A DNA stretch of 64,000 nt from Archangium violaceum. GTDB taxonomy: Bacteria > Myxococcota > Myxococcia > Myxococcales > Myxococcaceae. Below the pieces are notes generated by a model, which made no database searches, was not told the DNA's origin, and was given only the letters and a program-made list of their open reading frames with translations. Of the stretch, positions 8,664 through 16,418 are shown piece after piece (the stretch's first letter is position 1; each line of letters starts with the position of its first letter). Both the position numbers and the translations under genes were made by a program. The DNA lies in the NCBI RefSeq assembly GCF_016887565.1, contig NZ_CP069396.1, positions 2,445,001 to 2,509,000 of the forward strand, in the 5' to 3' direction.

Positions 8664-8804
8664 TGCGCCCGCCGTCTCTCGAATCCGGTCAGTTGGTCCG
8701 GCGGACCCACCCGCGTGCATACGCGGCGAACGCGAGGAGCAGCAGCGTGGAGACCCCTCCGGCCGTGCGGACTCCATCCGCTGGCTTTGAGTAGGATCCC
8801 GGCC

Positions 8805-10058
8805 ATGTGGACCCTGGTGATGGCCGTGGGGTTGTCGGCGTGCCTCGCATCGTCCGAGGTGGAGCTGGAGGCCCTCCGCGAGCGGCTCGTGAGCACGGTC
8901 GAGGCCGGCGACGTGGTGGCGCTGAAGGATCTCCTCGCGCCTCAAGCTCGCTATGTGGAGGCCGTGTCCGCGGGCAGGACCCTGCTTCACCTCGCCGCCG
9001 GGCAGGAGAACCCAGAGCTCACACGGCTGCTGCTCCAGCACGGGGCCAACGTCCACGTCTCGGGCCCTTTCGGCGAGCGGCCCCTCCACCTCGCCAGGAA
9101 TCGTCGGATCGCCGCGCTCCTGCTGGAGGCGGGGGCGGAGCTCGATGCCGTCAGTGGGGATGGTTCGACCCCGCTGGACTCGGCCCTCCAGCGCGGGGAC
9201 GCGGCGCTCGCGGAGTTCCTCCTGGACAAGGGCGCGAATCCCAAGGCGGGCCGGTTCCGGACTCCCACCCTCGTCTTCGCCATCTGGAGCGCCCCCCAGC
9301 TGGCGACCCGCATCATCGAGCTCGGTGTCGACGTCCAGTCCCGCGGCTACGACGGCCAGATTCCGATCCTCCACATCGCCATCCAGGCGATGCACGTCGA
9401 GGCGGTCCACGCCATGCTTCGTCGTGGCGCCGGCATCCGCTCCCGGGCGAATGACGGCTCGTCGGTCATGCATCCGCTCGCCCAGGCATGGTCCGAGACC
9501 CGGGAGAAGCCCGGGTTCCAGGAGGCTCGCATGCGCATGGCCCGGCTCCTCCTGGAGCAGGGCGCGGACGTCAACGTCCAGGACAAGCAGGGAGCGACCG
9601 TGCTCCACCTGCTGGCGGCGGACCCGGACGCGGGCCCGCTCGTGCGGTTCCTCATCCGGAACAAGGCGGACTTCCGCGCGAGGGACCACAAGGGACAGGC
9701 CCCGCTCCATCGCGCTGTCACGGCGGGGAACCTTCCCCTCGTCTCGGTGTTGCTCGAGGCGGGCACCCGGGCGGATGCCCTCGATGGGGAGGGGCGCTCC
9801 TCCCTGCACCTCGCCATCGAGGCGATGACGGGGTTGCACAACACCGGTCCCCCCGGGATGAACAGCGTGGGCGAGCTCGTCCGGGTGGCGCGGCCCTCTC
9901 CCGTGCACGAGAAGATCGCCTCCCTGCTGCTCCGTGCCGGTGCCGACATCCATCGCGGGGACAAGCGCGGACGAACACCGCTCGGAATGGCGCGCGAGCT
10001 CGGCCTGCACGGCGTCGTGGAGCTGCTCACCACCAGCCTTCCGGAGCGCCGGCCCTAG
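8805..10058 (+). CDS. Ankyrin-repeat lipoprotein
   Basis: ATG 8805 opens a short lipoprotein signal (MWTLVMAVGLSAC, Cys13); earlier in-frame starts would lose it. The 417-aa product is built of ankyrin repeats from about residue 40 to the end. Signatures include GRTLLHLAAGQENPELTRLL, GSTPLDSALQRGDAALAEFL, GATVLHLLAA, GQAPLHRAVTAGNLPLVSVL, GRSSLHLAIEA and GRTPLGMARELG. Ankyrin stacks bind protein partners, so a periplasm-facing scaffold or inhibitor is plausible. No enzymatic domain is present. Its neighbours on both sides are gene remnants. Confidence 0.85.
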   Translation: MWTLVMAVGLSACLASSEVELEALRERLVSTVEAGDVVALKDLLAPQARYVEAVSAGRTLLHLAAGQENPELTRLLLQHGANVHVSGPFGERPLHLARNRRIAALLLEAGAELDAVSGDGSTPLDSALQRGDAALAEFLLDKGANPKAGRFRTPTLVFAIWSAPQLATRIIELGVDVQSRGYDGQIPILHIAIQAMHVEAVHAMLRRGAGIRSRANDGSSVMHPLAQAWSETREKPGFQEARMRMARLLLEQGADVNVQDKQGATVLHLLAADPDAGPLVRFLIRNKADFRARDHKGQAPLHRAVTAGNLPLVSVLLEAGTRADALDGEGRSSLHLAIEAMTGLHNTGPPGMNSVGELVRVARPSPVHEKIASLLLRAGADIHRGDKRGRTPLGMARELGLHGVVELLTTSLPERRP

Positions 10059-10132
10059 TCACGCGCGGGTGAGACCCAGACCGCCGGGGTAGGCTCCGGG
10101 GCCCGGTGCATCGGTGAGGGATTGCGCGGTAA

Positions 10133-10636
10133 CCCGAAAGGAATTCCAAGGAGGAAGTCTCCTTCCTGCCTGGCCGGAGGGTGGATGCACTCAGCGCGGC
10201 GGTCACCCTCGATGCCGACGTCACCACCCTGGCCTGTCGCTCGGGCGCCATCGCGACCTGCATGCTGTGGGGGTACAAGCCGTGGGACTCGCCTTCCGAG
10301 CAGCCGGGGCGCGTACGCGAGGACCTCTTCGCTTCCTGCCTGCACGCCAAGCGCGCCGCGTACTTCGTCGGCCAGGGTGACTTCGCCAGCTACACCCGCA
10401 ACGGCACGAGGATCCTCGTCCGGGATGCGTATGGAATCCAGGGCAAGGGCGCCCGCCTGGAGCAGCTGGAGGCCGTCTGGGGACCCCAGGGCGCGGTGTG
10501 CCTCAATCCGGAGAACCGGCGTCGCCCGGAGGTGGACCTCCCCACCTACCCGGGAGTGAGGCCCTGCACTGCCGCCGGGTTGCGTGAGGGCGTGCTCGCC
10601 ACCGGGCGCCTCCCGATACACGCGGCCTCTCGCTGA
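10133..10636 (+). pseudogene. 5'-truncated ADYC-domain protein gene
   Basis: An open frame follows TAA at 10130-10132. Its recognisable part runs from FLPGRRVDALSAAVTLDADV through CMLWGYKPW, DLFASCLHAKRAAYFVGQGD and the tail LREGVLATGRLPIHAASR. This resembles the C-terminal half of myxobacterial ADYC-domain proteins, which normally have a signal peptide and further N-terminal sequence. Neither is present here. GTG 10181 could in principle start a 151-aa product, but it would lack secretion signals. The last 194 bases are duplicated at 15762-15955. Confidence 0.55.
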
Positions 10637-10740
10637 GGGCGGAGCGGGCGGCCCTGCTGGAGGTTGGCCCTCAATGCGTCGGTTGACCGATGGTGCCCGG
10701 GTTCGATGGGAGCGAGAGTCAGCGCCGGAAGGGAGGACGT

Positions 10741-11274
10741 ATGACGACTGGCCGCATCAAGGTCCGGGTGGCATCGCCCTGTTCTGAGAGCTGGGAGAAG
10801 ATGGAGGGCGACGAGAGCCGGCGCTTCTGCGCGCGCTGCCAGCTCAACGTCTACAACCTGTCCACGCTCACCATCGGGGAGTTGGAGGCCCTGGTGCAGC
10901 GCACGGAAGGCCGGTTCTGCGGGCGCGTCTACCAGCGCCGGGATGGGACGGCGCTCACGCGGGACTGCCCGGTGGGACTGCGCTGGGCGCGCCTGAAGCT
11001 GGCGGCGGGCCTGTCCACCGCCGCGGCGCTCCTGTGCTCGGTCTTCCTCATGGTGCCCCGGAGCTCCTCGGCCCAGCCGGTCAGCTTCGCGAGGAGCATG
11101 AGCTACTGGAAGGCCCAGGCGCGCTCCCTTCCCTTCATTGGCAACCTCATCCGGCTCATGGAGCCGGAGCCTGCTCTGGGGGGGCTCGTGGACGTGGAGG
11201 TCGCGACCCCCCGTCCCCGGCTCACCGGCAAGCCGATGAAGCACTTCGGGCACATGAAGGACTCGGAGCCCTAG
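10741..11274 (+). CDS. Membrane protein with Cys-rich N-terminal domain
   Basis: ATG 10741 follows GGGAGGA. The 177-aa protein begins with a Cys-rich module (about 9-80) of the form C..SWE.M.G....FC.RCQ..VYNL......EL..L....G.FC.R.Y.R.DGT.LT.DCP. This conserved but uncharacterised module could bind a metal through its cysteines. A transmembrane helix follows at about 90-112 (LSTAAALLCSVFLMV), then a short tail. A degenerate copy of its 3' end lies at 8604-8663. The stop codon overlaps that of the opposing hydrolase remnant. Confidence 0.75.
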   Translation: MTTGRIKVRVASPCSESWEKMEGDESRRFCARCQLNVYNLSTLTIGELEALVQRTEGRFCGRVYQRRDGTALTRDCPVGLRWARLKLAAGLSTAAALLCSVFLMVPRSSSAQPVSFARSMSYWKAQARSLPFIGNLIRLMEPEPALGGLVDVEVATPRPRLTGKPMKHFGHMKDSEP

Positions 11275-11943
11275 TTGAGGCTCCGCGAAGCCGGTGCCGG
11301 ATGCTCCGCGAACCAATCCAGCGCGCGATCCCACAGCGGACGCGCATTCCGCCGGAAACAGCCCACGTGCCCGAGAGGACCGAACTCGCATGGATCCAGG
11401 TCGAGCCGCTCGACATGGGCGTTCGTGTACGCGTTCGAGATGAACGCATCACGTGAGCGCGGCGGGGCCCATGCGTCGTCAACGCGCGTACTGCGCCCGC
11501 AGCTCCGACGCCGTCGGATCGTCGAGGAGATAGTTCGGGTACTGGCACCAATGCTTCCACTGCCGAAACACTCCGAGCGGTAGATCCTCGCCCATGCCGA
11601 GCAGACTCCAAGGCAAATACCCTTTCCACCTTACGAGCTGCGGCAACACCACCTGCCAGAGGAGTTGCACACGAATTCGCTCCAGCGGCTTCATCCAGCC
11701 GTGCCAGCCGGCCCCCGCGGCAAACACATAGAAGCGAGCCACTCGCTCGGGATTCGGAAGCAGCCCGAACGAGTGACCGCCGAACGAGTGGCCCACCAGG
11801 AAGAGCGGTGTGGCGTCATCGCGCATCGCATCGACGGCGACGGCGAGGTCCAGCCGCGCCCAATCCAGGAACGACGCTTCGAAGCCAGCAAGAGACCCAT
11901 GCCTGGATTGGCCGATGCCGCGATAGTCCGCTGCGACGCGGGT
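11271..11943 (-). pseudogene. Alpha/beta hydrolase pseudogene, 5'-truncated and frameshifted
   Basis: Read leftward, the frame from about 11943 encodes DYRGIGQSRHGSLAGFEASF and the nucleophile elbow LVGHSFGG typical of serine alpha/beta hydrolases, down to SELRAQYAR and a stop at about 11479. The similarity resumes in another frame (DDAWAPPRSRDAFISNAY ... FGPLGHVGCF ...) to a stop at 11271-11273. Restoring two bases in the GCGCG run near 11484 would rejoin them, so a CG-dinucleotide slippage is likely. The 5' end, including the first strands, is replaced by unrelated plus-strand sequence near 11930. Confidence 0.65.
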
Positions 11944-12267
11944 GGCGAGAGCTGTACGGACCTCGAGGGCGCTACCGGAACGCGCTACGTCCTGGCGGAA
12001 GCGGACGTCGGCCACCGTGTGCGCCTGCGCGTCCAGGCCTCGAATCCGGCCGGAACTGCGAACGCCGATTCCGTGCCGACGGACGTCGTGGGCCCGGTGC
12101 TGGCTCCTACCTCTGTGACCCTGCCCACCGTGGACGGAAGCGCGACCTTGTCGTCGGTCCTCACCGCTCGGCCCGGGACCTGGAACCCCACGCCCAGGTC
12201 CTATGCGTACCAGTGGTTTCGCTGTGACGCGTCTGGCTCCGCGTGCGTCCCGCTGGGAATGTTCTGA
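11926..12267 (+). pseudogene. Fragment of a repetitive Ig-like surface protein
   Basis: In frame, CDAGGESCTDLEGATGTRYV is followed by ADVGHRVRLRVQASNPAG, then LTARPGTWNPTPRSYAYQW and CDASGSACVPL. These are one and a half copies of the roughly 90-residue repeat (LTA.PGTW...P..Y.YQW.RCD..G..C) found in large bacterial surface proteins. There is no start, signal or anchor. The sequence ends at TGA 12265-12267 in a short stretch shared with the end of the small gene at 16115-16384. It is a fusion product of rearrangement. Confidence 0.55.
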
Positions 12268-12365
12268 AGCCTCGGGGCTGATGCCTGGTGCGGACGCTGC
12301 GCGGGAACGCGCACGACGCAAACCTGGACTTCGGGTTCACCGGCTCGAATGGCCCGCGTTCCATG

Positions 12366-12454
12366 CTTCCGTTTCAGGGGGGAGGGAGAACCACGACGAT
12401 GACACCCGCGACCCGCACCAGCTTGATGGGAGAGCTGCGGCGGCTGGGTTTGAG
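12366..12454 (+). pseudogene. Partial duplicate of the aac(3) leader and first codons
   Basis: These 89 bases match 16386-16474 almost exactly. They include the AGGG-rich ribosome binding site, ATG (12399) and the first codons MTPATRTSLMGELRRLGL. The similarity ends abruptly at 12454, and the frame then runs into a palindromic repeat. It is a truncated copy of the acetyltransferase gene start, in direct orientation 4,020 bases upstream of the intact one. Confidence 0.8.
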
Positions 12455-12463
12455 TGCGGGGAA

Positions 12464-12540
12464 GGTGTCAAAGGACTCGATCCGACACCTCGTCTCCTAC
12501 GAATCGTCTGACACCCTTCCTCGCCCTTCCTCGGGAGAGC
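12464..12540. repeat. Palindromic repeat element
   Basis: The left arm GGTGTCAAAGGACTCGA (12464-12480) is imperfectly complementary to the right arm CGAATCGTCTGACACCC (12500-12516). The outer flank CTTCCTCGCCCTTCCTCGGG matches, inverted, the sequence before the related copy at 806-822. It sits at the break point of the truncated aac(3) copy. The size and inverted arms suggest a miniature palindromic or MITE-like repeat. Confidence 0.5.
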
Positions 12541-12703
12541 CACCGGCACCTGCTCACACTGAAGCAACATGCGGCCCGTCTCCCAGGCGTAACCACGGAG
12601 TGGTCCTGTTCTGGGAGCAGGGATATCCCTCAGAAGGAGCGCACGCCCAGCTGGCCCGTTTCACCCGGAGCACTTCCATGTCAATCTCCCGCACTGTGAG
12701 GCC

Positions 12704-13654
12704 ATGCCCTTGAGTCTTCGACGTCGCCGTCTCGTGGCGCTGGGCCTGCTGAGTGCGGGTGCGCTCGTCACGCTCGGAGCCGTCCTGCTCCCTTACCGTC
12801 CCGTTATCGTGAGTGGGGCCCAGCCGCCTCCCGGTCCCTATCCGATGCCCGCGGCGGTGGCCGGTCTTCGGCTCCACGTCTTCAACACGGGAATGAACCG
12901 CATGTCGGCGCTCCTGGTCGGTGAGCACCGCCCATGGCGGCCGGCTCCTGCCTTCGTGATCGAACATCCGCGAGAAGGGCTCATTGTGTTCGACTGCGGG
13001 CTCTCCACGTCCGTCGCCCGAGAGGGCGAGTCCGCTCTGCCTGTGCCGATGCGCTGGCTCTTCGAGAGCCGCGGACGCGAGGGAAGGACGCTCGACGCAC
13101 AGATGCGAGAGGCCGGACTGGAGCCAGCCCGCGCCCGATGGGTCATCATCTCGCACCTGCACGACGATCACATTGGCGCCGCCGCGTCCTTCGAGGGCGC
13201 GACCTTCATCGGTGGGCTGGGAACGGCCGGCAAGGTGCTGGGCCTGTCGGCGCCTCGTTGGCGCGAAGTGGACTTCCACGACACGCGCGCCCTCCCGCCT
13301 TTCGATGCCTCGCTCGACTTGTTCGGAGATGGCAGCGTCGTGCTGCTGCGTGGCGGTGGCCATGCGCGGGAGGACGTCATGGCTCTCCTCGCCCTACCGG
13401 GGGGGCCGGTGCTCCTCACCGGCGATGCCGTTGTTCACCGAGAATGGCTGCATTCTGACAACGTGGAGCGTGTCGCGGTGGACTCCCAGCGCGCGGCTGA
13501 CGTGCGCAATCAAGTTCGTGCACTGCTGGTGGCTCGGCCTGACGTCACCCTGCTCCCTGGGCACGAGCTCCAAGGCGCGCCTGGCTCCCGCGGGGATGTC
13601 ACCCTTCATCATCCCGAGTGGTTCAAAGCGGAGGCTTGGCCGCTCTCCCGTTGA
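12704..13654 (+). CDS. MBL-fold hydrolase, lactonase-like, membrane-anchored or secreted
   Basis: The 316-aa protein has an N-terminal hydrophobic segment (about 10-30) and then a metallo-beta-lactamase fold. The metal motif HLHDDHIG is at about 150-157, GGGHAREDVMALL provides the third His, GDAVVHREW gives the bridging Asp, and GHEL is near the C-terminus. The layout resembles AttM/AiiA-type N-acyl-homoserine lactonases and related lactone hydrolases, so lactone cleavage in the periplasm is the best guess. The substrate cannot be read from the sequence. It is an intact gene surrounded by remnants. Confidence 0.8.
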   Translation: MPLSLRRRRLVALGLLSAGALVTLGAVLLPYRPVIVSGAQPPPGPYPMPAAVAGLRLHVFNTGMNRMSALLVGEHRPWRPAPAFVIEHPREGLIVFDCGLSTSVAREGESALPVPMRWLFESRGREGRTLDAQMREAGLEPARARWVIISHLHDDHIGAAASFEGATFIGGLGTAGKVLGLSAPRWREVDFHDTRALPPFDASLDLFGDGSVVLLRGGGHAREDVMALLALPGGPVLLTGDAVVHREWLHSDNVERVAVDSQRAADVRNQVRALLVARPDVTLLPGHELQGAPGSRGDVTLHHPEWFKAEAWPLSR

Positions 13655-14101
13655 GGCGAACATGGTCCTCATCCACCTCGACCGAAGGCCTGACTCGCCG
13701 CTGGCAGGTATGCCAGGCCACGAGAGGTGTGCTTTCATGGCTCGCTCATCCCCGGCGCGAGGGCCACCCCAGGGCGCATGGTGTTGAGGCTTACGCCGCC
13801 ACAGCCAGCCAAGAGACCTGATGCCCCTGCCGCGCCCCTCATGGGAAGGCGGCCTGGGCAGGCATGCCCAAGGAGGCTGCGTGGCCTCTCCACCGGCCCG
13901 GCTCACAGCTCGGTCGGCACCCGTCAGCGGCCCTCTGCGGCCCCTCTGCACCAGCCCTCCCCCTCCACACGGCCTCTCTCCTGCCTATACGCATACGGAT
14001 TTGATCCAAATTTGGTCCGACAAGAACCGATTTGGTCCCCCAAGATGCTCCACGCCTCCTCATTAGGAGTGGGTTCGACTCAAGGCGGCGGGCAACCTCT
14101 A
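13655..14101. other. Intergenic region with short AT-rich repeats
   Basis: There is no convincing gene in these 447 bases. Near the middle-right part, 13996-14040 carries three similar short words (GATTTGATCC, AATTTGGTCC, GATTTGGTCC) in an AT-rich patch, unlike the surroundings. This could be a binding site or foreign junction sequence. Confidence 0.4.
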
Positions 14102-14171
14102 TTGGAAGCGGCGGGAATCGAACCCGCCGCTCCTCCTTGACCGGTTTGATGCTGGGTTACAGCTCTTCCAA
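14102..14171 (-). other. tRNA-like structure (T-arm and acceptor), possible attachment-site remnant
   Basis: On the minus strand, TTGGAAG (14165-14171) pairs perfectly with CTTCCAA (14102-14108). Inside it is an 8-bp GC stem (14108-14115 with 14123-14130) closing the loop TTCGATT, the T-loop signature of tRNA and tmRNA. At about 67-70 nt, without a clear D-arm or anticodon arm, it is not an intact tRNA. A tRNA or tmRNA 3' end left by integration or rearrangement is likely. It lies just upstream of a gene with foreign features. Confidence 0.45.
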
Positions 14172-14186
14172 GGAGTTCGTTGTTTC

Positions 14187-14215
14187 TTGTCGGTGATCCG
14201 GCTGCCGACTACCAT
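14187..14215 (+). promoter_or_regulatory. Candidate sigma-70-type promoter for the muramidase gene
   Basis: TTGTCG (14187-14192) and TACCAT (14210-14215) are separated by 17 bases and lie about 30 bases before the start codon at 14246. Each hexamer matches consensus at 4 of 6 positions, so this is a weak prediction. Confidence 0.3.
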
Positions 14216-14245
14216 CCCGACAGGAGTCGAGTCTTGGGAGGCGTC

Positions 14246-15580
14246 ATGGGCAGAGATCCTGAGCGGCTGAGCCGCCGACGCGTCATCGCCCTGGGGGGTG
14301 GGGCCGCCGTCAGCGCCGTCGCCTGTACGGCGGCCGGCGGTCCGGCCAGCCCCGAGCCGTCCAAACCCGGCCTGCGACCCCGGTTTCCGGTGCGCACCGG
14401 CCTGGACCACCTGGTCGAGGGCGGTTTCGAGGCGCTCGCCGGTGAGCGGGTTGGCGTCATCTCCAACCCGACCGGCGTGGACGGCAGGTACAGCCACCTG
14501 GTCGACCTGATGCACGCGCACGCCCGGGACACCGGGGGGCTGACCATCGGCGGCGTCTTCGGCCCCGAGCACGGTTTCCGTGGCTCCGCGCAGGCCGGCG
14601 GCAGCGAGGGCACCGGGAGCGACGCGCGCACCGGGCTGACCGTCTACGATGCGTACAACGCCAGCCAGGCTACCTGGGAGACCCTCTACGAGCGGGCCAG
14701 CGTGCAGACCGTCGTCTTTGACATCCAGGACGTCGGCAGCCGGTTCTACACCTACATCTGGGCGCTCTACGACTCGATGGTCGCCGCCGCCCGGCGTGGG
14801 CTGCGCTACGTCGTGCTCGACCGGCCCAACCCGGCGGGCGGCAAGGCGTACGGGCCGATGATGACCACCCGCTTCACCACCGCCGTCGGCAAGAAGGAGA
14901 TCGTCCAGCAGCACGGGATGACCGTCGGCGAGCTGGCCCGCTTCTACAACGGCGAGTTCCTGCCGGCCGACGCCGGGCGCCAGGTCGAGTTGGAGGTCAT
15001 CGACTGCAGCGGGTGGGGACCGGACATGATGGGCGGCGACACCGACGTTCCGTGGGTCATGCCGAGCCCCAACATGCCGACCCCGGACACCGCGCTGGTG
15101 TACCCCGGTACCGGCATGTTCGAGGGCGTGGCGAGCCTGTCCGAGGGGCGCGGCACCACGCGCCCGTTCGAGCTCATCGGCGGGCCCGAGTTCGACTATC
15201 ACTGGAGCGACCGGCTCAACGCCGCGAACCTGCCCGGGGTGAGCTTCCGGGAGGCCTACTTCACGCCGACCTTCAACAAGTTCGCCAACACGGTATGCGC
15301 CGGCGTCGAGGTGAAGGTGACCGACCCGCAGGCCTTCGACCCGATCCGGACGGCCGTCGCGATGCTGGTGGAGGCGCGCGAGTTCCCCGCCTTCCTCTGG
15401 CGGACCGACTCCTGGGACGCCGCGCGACCGTACTGGATCGACAAGCTGAGCGGGTCCGAGCGGCTGCGCACGATGATCGACGCCGGGGCGTCCACGGACG
15501 AGATCGTCGGCGCGTGGAGCGGCGAGCTGGCGGAGTTCGACGCCCGGCGCCGCCCGTACCTGCTCTACCGCCGCGGGTGA
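14246..15580 (+). CDS. DUF1343 exo-beta-N-acetylmuramidase (NamZ-like), Tat-exported
   Basis: ATG 14246 follows GGGAGG. The 444-aa product starts with a twin-arginine signal (LSRRRVIALGGGAAVSAVAC, about residues 8-27); the Cys also permits lipid attachment. The DUF1343 domain follows, with VGVISNPTGVD, FGPEHGFRG (105-113), VFDIQDVGSRFYTY, LDRPNP and SEGRGTTRPFE. By analogy with Bacillus NamZ, the Glu of PEHG is probably catalytic. The family removes N-acetylmuramic acid from non-reducing ends of peptidoglycan fragments, which suits a predator that digests other bacteria. The signal and codon style resemble actinobacterial homologues, and a tRNA-like stump lies just upstream, suggesting transfer. 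Confidence 0.85.
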   Translation: MGRDPERLSRRRVIALGGGAAVSAVACTAAGGPASPEPSKPGLRPRFPVRTGLDHLVEGGFEALAGERVGVISNPTGVDGRYSHLVDLMHAHARDTGGLTIGGVFGPEHGFRGSAQAGGSEGTGSDARTGLTVYDAYNASQATWETLYERASVQTVVFDIQDVGSRFYTYIWALYDSMVAAARRGLRYVVLDRPNPAGGKAYGPMMTTRFTTAVGKKEIVQQHGMTVGELARFYNGEFLPADAGRQVELEVIDCSGWGPDMMGGDTDVPWVMPSPNMPTPDTALVYPGTGMFEGVASLSEGRGTTRPFELIGGPEFDYHWSDRLNAANLPGVSFREAYFTPTFNKFANTVCAGVEVKVTDPQAFDPIRTAVAMLVEAREFPAFLWRTDSWDAARPYWIDKLSGSERLRTMIDAGASTDEIVGAWSGELAEFDARRRPYLLYRRG

Positions 15581-15761
15581 GTCAGCCGCCGGTGGACGAC
15601 CTTGCATCGAGCACAACCACGTCACGGCGCTCCAGAAGCTCCAGGAGAAGGTCGCGGTGCACAAAACGGCAAGCACCGTGCCCACGCCGGCCACCGAGGG
15701 CGTGGGCGGGCCGGGGCGCTCAGGCCCGCTGGTAGCGCAGGTACACCGTACCGGAACCAAA

Positions 15762-15955
15762 GCAAGGGCGCTCGCCTCGAGCACCTGGAGGCCGTCTGGG
15801 GACCCCAGGGCGCGGTATGCCTCAATCCGGAGAACCGGCGTCGCCCGGAGGTGGACCTCCCCACGCACCCGAGAGTGAAGCCCTGCACTCCCGCTGGGTT
15901 GCGTGAGGGCGTGCTCGCCACCGGGCGCCTCCCGATGCACGCGGCCTCCCGCTGA
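15762..15955 (+). pseudogene. Duplicated 3' fragment of the ADYC-domain gene
   Basis: These 194 bases match 10443-10636 at well over 90% by eye, encoding GARLEHLEAVWGPQGAVCLN down to RLPMHAASR and the same stop. The upstream sequence (15581-15761) is unrelated and shows no gene. It is a second truncated copy, in direct orientation 5.3 kb from the first. Confidence 0.75.
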
Positions 15956-16114
15956 GTGAGCTGGGCAAAGTGGTAGCCTGGGGTACGACGAAGACGTCCG
16001 GCTCGTGGTGGGGGGACGGTCCACGGTGTGCTGGTGGGAGCGGCCATTCCCGTTCGTGTGGAGTGCTAGGTTGGTCCCCAGTCGCAGGCTCCCCCTTTTC
16101 CGCGAGTGCCCAGC

Positions 16115-16384
16115 ATGAGCATCCACAATATCCCGCCTCGCCCTCCGGGCATGCCCGAGTCCAAGCCGGAGCCGGAGCCCAAGCCCGTGGGCTCGGCCTA
16201 CCGGCGGCCCGATGGCACGCTGGAACTGCGGATGCACGCCGAGGCTCGGGGCGGGGTAGTGGGCTCGGCGCTGTTCATCCTCAAGCCCGACGATCCCCGC
16301 TATGCCTCGGTGCTCGAGCACCTGGGCCATCCCCCGTCAGGGGGTTACGCTCCCGTGAAGCCCTTTCCCTGGGGAATGTTCTGA
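16115..16384 (+). CDS. Small hypothetical protein
   Basis: ATG 16115 opens 89 codons: a Pro-rich start (PPRPPGMPESKPEPEPKP), then a compact region with AYRRPDGTLELRMHAEARG and LFILKPDDPRYASVLEHLG. I do not recognise the family. The DGTLELR...YASVLEHLG pattern and G/C third positions suggest a real soluble cytosolic protein. It ends 34 bases before the acetyltransferase gene and may be co-transcribed. Its last codons share a short match with the fragment ending at 12267. Confidence 0.6.
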   Translation: MSIHNIPPRPPGMPESKPEPEPKPVGSAYRRPDGTLELRMHAEARGGVVGSALFILKPDDPRYASVLEHLGHPPSGGYAPVKPFPWGMF

Positions 16385-16418
16385 ACTTCCGTTTCAGGAG
16401 GGAGGGAGAACCACGACG

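Noticed and set aside
13996-14040. Three short similar AT-rich words resembling a CRISPR-like or iteron array
   Set aside because: Only about 10 bases each with irregular spacing and no cas or replication gene nearby, so not a CRISPR or origin.
14102-14171. A complete tRNA gene
   Set aside because: No D-arm or anticodon arm can be folded and the length is only about 67-70 bases, so it is listed as a tRNA-like remnant.
14099-16330. A 743-codon minus-strand open frame across the muramidase gene
   Set aside because: High GC leaves opposite-strand frames open. The plus-strand gene has a Tat signal, ribosome binding site and family motifs, while the minus frame shows none.
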